From: Galeruca laticollis
Taxonomy: Eukaryota > Arthropoda > Insecta > Coleoptera > Chrysomelidae
Length of the DNA stretch: 64,000 bases
Direction of reading: 5' to 3'
Assembly (NCBI GenBank): GCA_963921935.1
Contig: OY998177.1
Coordinates: forward strand, 11,187,754-11,251,753
Shown here: positions 54,263 through 64,000 of the stretch, one piece after another
Layout of the letters: each line of letters begins with the position of its first letter
How positions within the stretch are numbered: position 1 is the first letter of the stretch
The notes under the pieces: model-generated
Databases searched by the model: none
The model's input: only the letters and a program-made list of their open reading frames with translations
What the model was told of the DNA's origin: nothing
Made by a program: the position numbers and the translations under genes

Positions 54263-56500
54263 TACATCTAGAATTAAGGAGAGTATATTATTTCATTGAT
54301 TATTAATTAGGAAAAAAAATGGCTTAGCTTCAGAGGTCGTTTGTAATATTCGCAGCACTCGTTTTCTAACACGTCTATTTTCAGCACTTTTACTTCTTAT
54401 TTTAAATATAAACATTTTACACAATCCACAAAAAAGTAGGTAACACAACCAAGAAAACCGAGAAGGAGGGAATGTTAAAAAGTTAGGTTAAATTGGCTTG
54501 TAGGAATCATAATAATGAAATACTTATAAAGGGGTACTTACTTATTGCTATTTTTTTGCCATATTTCAATTATCTTCGTTATAAATTCACGAAAATAACA
54601 AAGAAAACATCCACTCTTTTCTTAATATTTCAGCCTTTAATTCTAAACATTCGCTAAAACTTTCCAAAACTCGCGACAAAAACAATTGTCATATGTCAAT
54701 TGCCACTTGTTAATTGTTGGGTAGGCAGCTCTTTTCAAGAGCGTATTTTAAAGCTTACTGACGTAGTGCTAAACATACAAATAAAATACGTATTTCAAAT
54801 ATTGTATTTCAAGTGTTTTAAAACATGCTTTGGCACATCAGTATTACAGAGGCTCATTTTAAGCGGTTTAAAAAGGACCTTGGCTCATCATAAAAAAAAT
54901 GGTGAATCATCTGCAATAACTTTACACAGCGTAAAATAATTATTGGCCCTATGGTGTATCTCCAACTAACATTTAAGCAGCAAACTATTAGCGATTTTTT
55001 AATGATCTTTAAATTTGGCCATCATTATGCCATCGATAAATTCATTGGCCCAATGCTTTGCCAGTCTTGTGTGTTTGCTGGGATTTGATGATTTGGTGGA
55101 CGTTGACAAAGACCTGGCAACATGGGGAGAACTAAATTATTCGTGCGTGGAGAAATTATTTTCTACAATCTACTTAATAATAAAAAATTATAATTTCATT
55201 GAAAAATATGTTTGAGTTATTTGCGGTGATTATCACTTTCATGGATTTAGTTATAAACCAGCAGATTCTCGTTCTCTTTGTTGGCAATAGTCCGTCCCTG
55301 TGAACAGCCTATGTAATGTTTCAGACAGGGTGGAGCCTAACATGTGATTTTGGCCTTGTAATAAGACATCTGGCCATTGAGATATGCAATATGAAACATG
55401 AGATGTAAATATTAATTTATAATCGGGTGTGTTCAATATTGCCGTCAAAAATAGAATATCACAGAGCAGAGATGTCATAACAATAATAAAATTCTATTAT
55501 TAGCTTATATTTATTTCAAAACGCTGAACAATTTTAAGAAAAATTGTTGTTATTGAAAAATTTCTGCAAATCACAGTAAATGAACGTTATACAAAATGTC
55601 CCCTTAAGTTGGAACAATGAAAAACTTTTTATTATTAATTTTAGAAAAAGAAGTTATTCGTGATAAAAAGTTCTTCTAATTCTTAAATTTGGAACACAAT
55701 TATTAGATATTAAATGTTTCCCGTCGAATACGAGATTTGTTGAAAATATAAATTTTACTCAAGTATAAAGTAAGTTTATAGTTATTATCTTTTGTGTCAC
55801 TGTAGACAAAGAAGATGAAATGATTTTGTTCCAGTGTAGATTATTTTATTTGCATATCTGAACCTGTATAATAGTTCTGATTAACTTTTTTAATAACAAT
55901 TTTCCATATTGTTAAATGTAAAGTTATTTTACTAAGTAAAATTCATATTTTTTGACAAATTTCGTATACGATAGAAAAAAATTATCTGATGGATGTGTTT
56001 CAGATTTAAATGAGCAGAACTTCTTAGCAAGAATAATTATTTATTATAAAATTAATTATAATATTTTCCTCAGGCGGATGTATTTCAAAGTGAACCTACC
56101 TTACTCGACTGAATGATGTTGAGAAAAAAAGGAAACTACTAAGAAAGTACAAAGAAAATTGTGAATTATGTAGAACTCATCAAGATCATGCAAAACAAGG
56201 GAAAATAACAATAAGTACATTGAGAAAGTCAGAGAAAAAAATGTGGGAATATTCAATTCACAACCACGAAAATTAGGATTAAAGACGGAATAAAAACAAA
56301 ATGCACCAAAAAAGTTATGAACATAATGCAAATCTACTATGATGTTATATGCCTATACCTCCATAAATGACCACTTTGAAATGTTGGAATGGAAACAAGT
56401 TTGACAATTAACAACTTCTACTTATAATTACAACCAAAAATTAGTAAGACATTGTTAAAAAGGGAGATAAAAGACCTAAAGAGTCACAAATTATTGCAAA
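54263..56500. other. no gene recognised; possible upstream exon remnants
   Basis: The minus strand near 54330-54410 reads KSAENRRVRKRVLRIL, which might be an earlier exon of the DUF4806 gene. A 75-residue minus frame at 55251-55478 ends TGTDYCQQ and is unidentified. Confidence 0.3.
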
Positions 56501-56506
56501 TCCAAC

Positions 56507-57180
56507 TTAATAAAATATTGGTACTGTCGTCCAAATTATCACTACTTGGCCAAGACAAACCCAACCAAAGGCTCTGGCACTGAGACCACTGGCCTTTACT
56601 GTTCGGTTGGGTAGCATGGTTCCAAGCCAGCGAGATATCATTGGCTCGATTCCATGATTTACTGCGGCTCTACACATTGAATCTAGAGGGGTACTGTCGA
56701 AAGTTCCCTTCATGTCCAGGAATGCGCCCAGAGCAATTATGCCATTTGCCAGCGCCTTTTCTACCTGGGTTACCAGTTGTTGTAAGGCACTTTTTGTTGA
56801 CTTTCCACACCGGAACGGATTCTGTTTGTTGTTTCAAGGATACCTTAGCCCAACCTTTCCTCTAGTATAGCGACCAACCAACCTCTTCAATGTTTTGAGC
56901 ATAAAACATGTTGGGCCGGTATGCCTAAAAGACTTAGCTACGGTGTATGTGATACAACCAGGCATGGGTATAGAGACAACTTTTACTTGTCATCACTGCT
57001 CAGGAAAATATGCACTACGATTGGACCAATAGCCTCCCAGCACTGCCGAATCAGAGCTGTAAATATTTGATCCTTTACCGGAGATTTAACCACCTCCCTA
57101 ACATTCTGTTTTAATTTCTCCCCAAATATTGTCAACTAAATTAAGTGTGGAATTTATTTCATAGAAGTCAAGAGGAGTTT
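56507..57180 (-). pseudogene. R1/Jockey-like LINE RT fragment
   Basis: Minus-strand translation across frames gives IPMPGCITYTVAKSFR (RT block 1), LLKTLKRLVGRY, RCGKSTKSALQQLV, ALANGIIALGAFLDMKGTFD (motif A, FLDxxxxFD) and DSMCRAAVNHGIEPMISRWL. This is the RT fingers-palm order of an R1/Jockey-type LINE. Several frameshifts; truncated before the YADD box. Dead. Confidence 0.7.
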
Positions 57181-57474
57181 TAAGAAGAGTATTTCTCGTA
57201 CCAAGGAAATATTGATTTAAAAAAAGATGATGAATATCTGATTTCTATTTCCATGGTCCTCATTGATTTCAACACGGCATGTGACAGCGGAGAAAATTGG
57301 ACAATGAAAGACTATATATACACAGACCTATCAAAATATTAACAATAAATGAATTAAATATTTATCTGGTTTTGATATGGATGCATTCAATTCATTTGAA
57401 TCTGAATCATAAAAATTAATTTGGAAGCTTAGACATTGATACTTAATGAAGTTAGGTTGGGATTGACACAAAAA

Positions 57475-57645
57475 ACATGCTTATCCAACACGCATCTCCT
57501 ATGAAAATAACACTGCTCGACAGTAATTTTAATAAAGCGATTACTCCAGCTATTTCTTATATCATATTTTGTCACACTAACACCGCATATAACAACATAA
57601 GTTTCTCATTGCGCTCAGTTTGATTTTATTGTTAAATATTCGTTT

Positions 57646-57703
<58 letters not shown>

Positions 57704-57812
57704 GTGTTAGTGTGACAAAATATGATATAAGAAATAGCTGGAGTAATCGCTTTATTGAAATTACTGTCGAGCAGTGTTATTTTCATAGGAGATGCGTGTT
57801 GGATAAGCATGT
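57475..57812. repeat. 109-bp inverted repeats around a (TA)n tract
   Basis: Arms 57475-57583 and 57704-57812 are near-perfect complements (for example ACACGCATCTCCTATGAAAA and its complement). The loop contains about 50 bp of (TA)n at 57650-57699. No ORF. It could be a MITE or foldback, or a cruciform-extruding palindrome whose centre expanded as TA repeats. Confidence 0.9.
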
Positions 57813-58980
57813 ATATACAGGGTGTTTTCAAATGACACTTACAACGTTTGCATGTAGATACCTTTCGTAAAATTGGACACGATGATATTGGGATTGAGGG
57901 GTCCACCCCATCTACTTTTCGAAATACAGGGTGTTAAAGTTATAAAAAATATAATGTTTTAATTCGATAACTTTAAAATAGATGAATATATTGATCTGTG
58001 CACTCCGGTAGCGAGGAGATTGATTCCCAAATTAGTGTTTTGAGTTAATGGTTGGCTGAAGTGACAGGTCAGTCGAGTGTTGACAATACAAACATTATTT
58101 AATATTTCATTTAAAAACAAAACAATTTTTATACATTATGGCTATCACAGCTCGGTTGCGAATGCAAATGATTTCCAAACAGTCGGGCCTTAACGTGAGA
58201 GGTTAGGTCCTTTCCATGTGTTAAAAGTTACAGATCTTACATCACTTTTCCTAACTGACATTATTATTGTTATGAGTATTTTAAATTATCAATACTGATT
58301 TTCATGGAAATTAACATCAGACGAAAGTGGAGATCGTTAGTATTTGCGGGTGGGTTTTGTTTGGCTTTTTTATTTAATAATAGTAATGCTGGAATGGGTT
58401 GACAGTTGAGGAATACCGAATGTGAGAGGTTTGAGTGTTCACTGACTGTTTGCTTATTTCGTCATCCCAATTTTTTACATTTTACAAAAGACAGGTGGCA
58501 GCTGTCAGACAATAGTCTGGTTAAATTTAAAGGTGTAATTTTTCAATCTTGACGTGATCCTAGGTGTGGACATTAATCTATTATTGTTTTTCGTCGAAGT
58601 TTTCACCGAAGCAACCAAAAAAACACAACAGTATTGCTGAGAAATTTAGATTTTCATTAAATGTTTTTACTTCAACCTTGTACTTGCCCCCCGTATCTCT
58701 ACCTTTCGACAGCAGTCGATTTCATGTCGAAATAGATATTCAACAATATCAGTTCGTTTCTTGTGTACGTCTTTTGGTTTCTTAAAAAACAGGAAAAAAA
58801 TCCTGGCTCTCATTACTTTATGTAGGAGAGAAATTATATTTAGTCGACATTTTAATCTTTAGTGGATGAAGGTTTTCCTGCAATTTGTGAAATGTGAGTT
58901 TAATTTTAAATCAACACTACAAGTAAGTCGTAATGATTTATTAAGTTAACCGATTTTTTCTTTCTGGTTTATTATAGCCG
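57813..58980. other. dispersed-repeat-like sequence, no gene recognised
   Basis: Starts with two TACAGGGTGT blocks (57817 and 57928), a motif common in insect dispersed repeats. Short frames only. Confidence 0.35.
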
Positions 58981-59013
58981 TTGAGAATGAAGACAATGCT
59001 CTTCGAAAGCTTA
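58981..59013 (+). ncRNA. decayed hammerhead relic
   Basis: UUGAGAA, U, a perfect 5-bp stem II (GAAGA/UCUUC), GAAAGCUUAGG. First core box mutated, second intact. Another PLE terminal type. Confidence 0.45.
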
Positions 59014-59142
59014 GGTAATGTACTATTTGATTCACTTTATCTCTAACCTGTAAAATTTTTTTGGCTGCTATCCCCACGATTTTGAGGGTTTTTTAACAAA
59101 GACCACTCTTTGAAGCTTTATTTTTTAACTTTTGGTTTTTGG

Positions 59143-59143
<1 letters not shown>

Positions 59144-59195
<52 letters not shown>
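59144..59195. repeat. (TA)n microsatellite
   Basis: About 52 bp of TA at the outer end of the left family D arm. Confidence 0.95.
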
Positions 59196-59199
<4 letters not shown>

Positions 59200-59257
59200 A
59201 GAAATATTTGTGAGGATGCAGCAATTGGTTTGGAAATTAAACTCCTATTTTAATTTA

Positions 59258-59297
59258 GTGAAAGCTTTCGTAATAGTTTTATTACTTCGTCAGTCAC
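59258..59297 (-). ncRNA. hammerhead ribozyme, PLE family D
   Basis: GUGA, CUGACGA, A, stem II GUAAU/AUUAC with loop AAAACU, GAAA, GCUU, UCAC closing stem I. All helices perfect; stem III is the self-complementary AGCU, so dimeric cleavage is likely if active. Confidence 0.72.
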
Positions 59298-59503
59298 GCT
59301 AAAATACAATGTATAACTAAAAATGAAAAATCAAAAAATGGGTACTTACATTAAACGAGTAAAATATATAAATTAAAATTCAGAAAAAACAGTGTAAAAA
59401 TATTGATATATGCTTGAGACTTTTCAAAAATTATTGTCAATATGAAGTTGACAAATGGATGATATAACAGAAATGTTCGTAAAAATTATTGTAAAAGGTT
59501 GAA

Positions 59504-59734
59504 CTAAGATATTGCTGAAAAATTATTATTAGATCTGTGATTCTTTTTATTTAATTTTGTCTCAATGTCCAGAATATTAGAGTAAATAATGTTTAAATTT
59601 TGGAAATCACTTTTCTTGTTCAATCTATTTGGTTCATTTTTTATATAAACCATTTCTAAAAAACATCTTTTGAACAAATTATTTTCTTTGGTTAAAATAG
59701 AAACGTTATTGAAATCTATGGAATGTCCTGTTAC
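59504..59734 (-). pseudogene. PLE family D, left copy: endonuclease C-terminus only
   Basis: Encodes VTGHSIDFNNVSILTKE, then CFLEMVYIKNEPNRLNKKSD to the stop at 59504. Strongly 5' truncated at the arm end; two residue differences from the right copy were seen (IIYSN/IIHSN; FSAIS/FSSIS). Confidence 0.8.
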
Positions 59735-60421
59735 AAAATATGTCATGGAACTTTGAAAATGAAAAATTTCAAGAAATTATTTAATTTACTTATTGAAAAT
59801 TCCTACCCAAAACGACTACTTTATAAATTAATATTTTCAACAAATAATATTATAAATAATAATGAAAACTCTCAAGAAAATATCATAAAAAAATTTCGAT
59901 CATTCCCATACATAAAAGAACTCACTCCCAAAATTAGTAATGTACTGAAAGAAGAAAAAAACATGGTTCTGGCTAATAAACCTATCAAAACTGTTAACTC
60001 ATTATTCACAAAATTAAAAGATAGAACACCTATACTTGATCAGACTGGAGTTGTTTATAAAATCAGTTGTCAAGAATGTGATAAAAAATATGTTGGTGAG
60101 ACCTCAAGAAATTTAAAATCACGAATTACTTCACATAAGAGCGATATTCTTTTAAGACCGAATGCTTGTGCTTTGTCACAGCACGTTGGTGTAACAGGAC
60201 ATTCCATAGATTTCAATAACGTTTCTATTTTAACCAAAGAAAATAATTTGTTCAAAAGATGTTTTTTAGAAATGGTTTATATAAAAAATGAACCAAATAG
60301 ATTGAACAAGAAAAGTGATTTCCAAAATTTAAACATTATTCACTCTAATATTCTGGACATTGAGACAAAATTAAATAAAAAGAATCACAGATCTAATAAT
60401 AATTTTTCATCAATATCTTAG
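59723..60421 (+). pseudogene. PLE family D, right copy: RT tail + GIY-YIG endonuclease
   Basis: 232-residue frame. The first ~12 residues are junction sequence. Then comes the RT C-terminal region (LIENSYPKRLLYKLIF, FRSFPYIKELTPKISN, VNSLFTKLKDRTP) and a complete GIY-YIG endonuclease: GVVYKISCQECDKKYVGETSR, RITSHKSD, ALSQHV and FLEMVYIKNE. RT palm absent (5' truncated). The endonuclease core reads Y-V-G-E-T rather than Y-I-G-Q-T, a conservative variant. Ends SSIS. Terminal sequence and hammerhead follow to 60730. Confidence 0.85.
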
Positions 60422-60627
60422 TTCAACCTTTTACAATAATTTTTACGAACATTTTTGTTATATCATCCATTTGTCAACTTCATATTGACAATAATTTTTG
60501 AAAAGTCTCAAGCATATATCAATATTTTTACACTGTTTTTTCTGAATTTTAATTTATATATTTTACTCGTTTAATGTAAGTACCCATTTTTTGATTTTTC
60601 ATTTTTAGTTATACATTGTATTTTAGC

Positions 60628-60667
60628 GTGACTGACGAAGTAATAAAACTATTACGAAAGCTTTCAC
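60628..60667 (+). ncRNA. hammerhead ribozyme, PLE family D
   Basis: Same motif as 59258-59297 on the other strand: CUGACGA at 60632-60638, stem II 60640-60655, GAAAGCUU, UCAC at 60664-60667. Confidence 0.72.
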
Positions 60668-60757
60668 TAAATTAAAATAGGAGTTTAATTTCCAAACCAA
60701 TTGCTGCATCCTCACAAATATTTCTAAATTGTGAAATAAACAGCTGCTAATACGAAT

Positions 60758-60759
<2 letters not shown>

Positions 60760-60813
<54 letters not shown>
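60760..60813. repeat. (TA)n microsatellite
   Basis: About 54 bp of TA just outside the right family D arm. Confidence 0.95.
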
Positions 60814-60816
<3 letters not shown>

Positions 60817-61152
60817 CGCGTAGTTTACCGAAAGCGGTGTCTTATTTGACCCGATTTTATTTCCTTGCGGTTTTCTTAAACCAAAGTCACTGCAAACAAT
60901 GCATATCTATTTACAATGTATCATACGCCACCGACGCAAATCAGCACTTACAAAAGACAACGCCATAGCCATAAACCTATAAACACGCCACCAGAGCTTT
61001 TTTTATATCGACATTTCGTGTAAAGGAGGCTAGCTCGAGTAACTTTAGATTAGTTTAGACCTGCATGTCGAGTGGTTATATTAATTTACAGTGACCTACT
61101 CATATTAACTTTGCATCCAATTGTTTATGTTTGTAAGAATTCATTCCTTAAC

Positions 61153-62468
61153 ATGCCGCGAAATTGTGAAAACCATAAAAACAATTTCTGTTATGTGTGT
61201 GATGAACTAACTTTGAAATATGAGGAATTTCACGCTCTTAATAGAAAAAGGATATGCACTTTATTTCGGACGTAAAATCGGTGATCAGGAAAAATATTGC
61301 GTGTCTCATGTTTGCTGGGAATCTTGTGTAACATTACTTAGTGGTTGGCTTAACAGCAAGTCGCGACATATGCCATTTGTAGTTACAATTATATAGATGG
61401 AAGACCAAGAGAACCATTGAATATCCCAACCTCCCATCAGGCATGTTCCTCACAGCGATGAGCTTTCAATTCCAGCGCCACCTGAATATTGGAGTTCAGA
61501 TTGAGAAAACTCTGGCGATGAATATTTGCAAGTATGCCCAGAAGGAGGCGACATTTAAGACCCAAATTTTGGTGGAACGTCTACAGAACCTACAAAAATT
61601 TATTTTTATCGTCGAAGGGAACAAGATTTCAAATGCTTGTTCTCCGCAGAAGGCAATTTAGTATATTGTATTGATGTTGAATCATTACTGAGTGAGTTAG
61701 GCGACCGCCATGATCTCAAGGAATTGAAGTTGTTTATTGATTCCTCTAAGCTGAGTTTAAAAGCCGTTCTTCTTCATTTTGGAAATAAAAAACCTCCGAT
61801 TCCTCTTGCCTCTGCCTATATGAAAAAGGAGTATGACTATCCAAGATACAATATCAGCTGTTTTCTCGGAACATTTGTGGCTATCTGAAAGTTATTGCGC
61901 TTTTGTTAGGACTTTAACTAGGATATACTAAATTTTGTAATTTGTCTGTGTGACTGAGATAGGAGAGATCGATAAATCATTTTGTCAAGAAGAAATAGCC
62001 TAAAAGAACGCCTAGACAAAAAACGTAATTTATCAGCCACTTACACATCCGAATACGCCCATTAAACTTGGTTTTATAACAATTTTTGTTGAAGCGATGA
62101 GCAGTAGTGGTCCAGATTTCCTGTATTTAAAGAATAAATTTCCTAGGATCACTGAGGTTGAAATTAAAGAAGGTATATTTGTAGGTGTGTAAATAAGGGA
62201 ACTTATGAATGACCAAGACTTTCACGAAAGCTTGAATGGACAGCCTCATGGAACTCTTCTCAAAAATGTCGTAAGAAAATTTTTTGGCAATAAAAAATCT
62301 AAGAACTATAGAGAATTTGTTTTAGAAATACCACAAAATTATAATGCTCTGGGATGTAACATTTTCTGGATTCGTACCTGGACTTCTTTTCTGAAAATCT
62401 TACTTAGAACCTTACCCCTCACAAACGAATGGTATACAAATATAAATACCATAAGAAACCGCCATTAA
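61153..62468 (+). pseudogene. relic of a repeated insect gene family (MPRNC-type)
   Basis: Starts ATG at 61153 with MPRNCENHKNNFCYVCDEL, a Cys-rich N-terminus I recognise from large families of uncharacterised arthropod proteins. In shifted frames it continues with YPNLPSGM and SDELSIPAPPEYW, then (61637-61888) ELKLFIDSSKLSLKAVLLHFGNK, and (62205-62468) LMNDQDFHESLNG, VVRKFFGNKKSKNYREFV and NALGCNIF. At least four frameshifts or stops (for example TGA at about 61886 after GTFVAI). Function unknown; family distribution suggests a mobile or viral origin. Not an active gene. Confidence 0.6.
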
Positions 62469-63052
62469 AATCAGTTTATCACACAAAAAGTTAAACTGGT
62501 TCATCCATTGTGATGAATAGTCAACCAAAGTAGATCAGCTTTTGAAAATAGATTTCAATTATTCACTTCAAATTTCCAATTTAAAATAAATTTTTGCAAC
62601 ATAAAGTTTGATTCGCGAAACATTTAATTCGATTCGAAACATGGAAAATATCCAATTATCTTCCACTGTTTATTTTTATATCTAGTTTTCGATGTAGAAT
62701 ACAGAAGGTCTATTTATTTTTATTCTCCTTAACTGTTAATTTTAGATACGCACTGAACTTGTTATTCACAATACTTTTGAATAACGCGTTGTCTCTTTGG
62801 ACTACATTTGAAAACATAATCATGGAAATCAAGCATTCTGAGGAAGTAGGAATATATTCGAACGTATCCACACGCTGTGTATATACAAATGGCAGAAAAC
62901 AATGGTGTTGGTGCAGTCAGCGACCTCAAAGGTTTTAGTTTGAGTATTTTTTTCGATATTATGAGAGAAGAATCCTAAATAGTAAGTTACTTTTGTTGAC
63001 TAGGAGGGGTTCTACCCTTACTGTGTGGAATCTACTCATATTACTTTTATAA

Positions 63053-63092
63053 ATGACGATGATATTTAGTAATATCGAATCAATTGTCAATT
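63053..63092 (+). ncRNA. decayed hammerhead, PLE family A-like
   Basis: AUGACGA, U, 6-bp stem II GAUAUU/AAUAUC, GAAUC-AAUU-GUC, AAUUUUU. The same plan as family A; C3-U4 and the third A of GAAA are changed. Upstream bases (CCCTTACTGTGTGGAATCT) also match the family A flank. Confidence 0.5.
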
Positions 63093-63117
63093 TTTCACAA
63101 TGTTTACCATTTTTTTA

Positions 63118-63118
<1 letters not shown>

Positions 63119-63170
<52 letters not shown>
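63119..63170. repeat. (TA)n microsatellite
   Basis: 52 bp of TA between a PLE-like terminal relic and the 3' end of a LINE. Confidence 0.95.
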
Positions 63171-63172
<2 letters not shown>

Positions 63173-63189
63173 CTATTCACTCTGATCAG

Positions 63190-64000
63190 AGTGGTGGCCG
63201 CTTTTTTGAGCTCTTAGACTTCTTTATTTGGGAGACACCCCGTGTTTTTCTTTTTTGTTTTCCTATAGATTGTCGTGTGTTTTTGCTTTTTCTGTTACCT
63301 TGTTCCATTTTTTCCGGTCCTTTAAATCTGTTTTCCAAACTTTTATATTTTTTCATATCTTCCTGAACTTGATCTTCCTATCTTGTCTTCGGTCTTCCTT
63401 TTGGCCTTGCTACTTGTGGTATCCAATTACTTATTCTTCTTATTATTGTTATCGCCTCCCTTCTGAGCACATGCTCATACCATTTTAATCGTTGGGCATT
63501 TATGAACTTTACAACATCCTGCCCTTCCATTTTTTGTCTAATTTCATGGTTCATCATAGTTCTGAAGTCGCCCTCTTCTGTTCTGACTGGTCCAAAAAAT
63601 TTCCTTAATATTTTCCTTTCGGCACTCCTTAAAGTGTCTTGGTTTTTATTTGTCAAGGAGATTGTCTCTGCGACATATGTCATTGTTGGTCTGATAGCGG
63701 CTTTATACAGTTTCAATTTGGTGTTTTTGGTTAGATGTTTATCCTCAAGAAATTTGCTATATTTCCAGTATGCTCTGTTTTCCGATTTTACCATTACTGC
63801 CACCTCTATACTTCTGCCGTTCTTCTCGTTTATCGTAACGCCTAAGTATTTGAAGTTTGTTACTTTTTTAAACTTGTGGTTCTGTACTGTGATTTCTTTT
63901 ATACTCTCTATTTTTTCCCTGCTGACTAACATATATTTAGTTTTTTCTGAATTTATCTCCAGACCTCTGCTTTTTGCTTCTTCAATCAGGTCACCTAGCA
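63190..64000 (-). pseudogene. LINE RT C-terminal part, truncated by window end
   Basis: Minus frame 63378-63932, open in phase to the window edge (KTKYMLVSRE), encodes the post-palm region of a non-LTR RT: FKYLGVTINEKN, LKLYKAAIRPTMTYVAET, AERKILRKFFGP, RLKWYEHVLRRE and a C-terminal RPKGRPKTR. This thumb/tail order is shared with the LINE at 44055-45314. The rest of RT lies beyond the window, so whether the element is intact cannot be judged. Confidence 0.75.

Larger units (their letters stand above)
59195..60730. repeat. palindromic pair of PLE family D ends
   Basis: 540-bp arms (59195-59734 and 60191-60730) are inverted copies; the 456-bp centre belongs to the right-hand copy only. (TA)n tracts lie at both outer ends. 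Confidence 0.95.

Noticed and set aside
55251..55478. 75-residue minus frame
   Set aside because: No motif I can identify and no neighbouring exon; could be chance.
57649..57906. Minus frame with poly-(Ile-Tyr) tail
   Set aside because: Translation of the (TA)n tract and of the inverted-repeat arm; not a gene.
62840..62875. Hammerhead-like CUGAGGAAGUAGGAAU...CGAACGU
   Set aside because: The first box is present, but stem II pairs poorly and GAAA is GAAC; it may be a relic but is not supported well enough to list.

Overview
This window is AT-rich eukaryotic DNA made almost entirely of transposable-element remains. I recognise no host housekeeping gene. The mix (errantivirus-like and Ty3/gypsy LTR elements, CR1/Jockey-like and R2/R4-like LINEs, Penelope-like elements, Helentron, piggyBac, Crypton-like recombinase, DDE_3 and DUF4806/DUF4817 genes) suggests an insect, perhaps a beetle. 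That is an inference with low certainty.

Layout. 1-1.76 kb: decayed gypsy-type gag/pol, minus strand. 2.2-3.45 kb: LINE relic. 4.67-4.88 kb: decayed foldback with hammerhead remnants. 5.5-16.6 kb: a mosaic of about eleven truncated elements, nearly all separated by (ATT)n tracts: three R2/R4-type LINE 3' ends, two RNase H LINEs, several CR1/Jockey-like LINE ends and one Helentron helicase-endonuclease end. 16.59-25.47 kb: a young LTR retrotransposon with two 3.5-kb LTRs, each holding a composite minisatellite, around a pol gene deleted from the middle of RT. 29.2-30.3 kb: tyrosine-recombinase relic. 30.4-42.2 kb and 47.2-48 kb: Penelope-like elements (PLEs) of three families, two of them as large head-to-head palindromes. 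38.47-39.61 kb: tandem and inverted 351-bp repeats, each with a hammerhead ribozyme. 43.8-46 kb: gypsy integrase relic split by a LINE. 46.4-47.15 kb: piggyBac relic. 50-54.3 kb: a two-exon DDE_3 transposase pseudogene and a DUF4806 relic. 56.5-57.2 kb: LINE relic. 59.2-60.7 kb: a fourth PLE family, again palindromic. 61.2-62.5 kb: relic of a repeated insect gene family. 63.2-64 kb: LINE 3' end.

The most interesting theme is self-cleaving RNA. At least five distinct hammerhead sequence families can be folded by eye. Four sit at PLE ends and one in the 351-bp repeat. The latter looks like a metazoan retrozyme whose monomer length (3 x 117) is almost filled by an ORF running through the ribozyme in the same sense. 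PLE reverse transcriptases are the obvious candidate machinery for moving it. A second theme is solo inverted pairs of PLE terminal sequence, one flanked by a 14-bp target duplication.

Most genes here are broken. Features called pseudogene carry visible stops, frameshifts, truncations or insertions. All identifications were made by reading translations and folding motifs by hand, without database searches.
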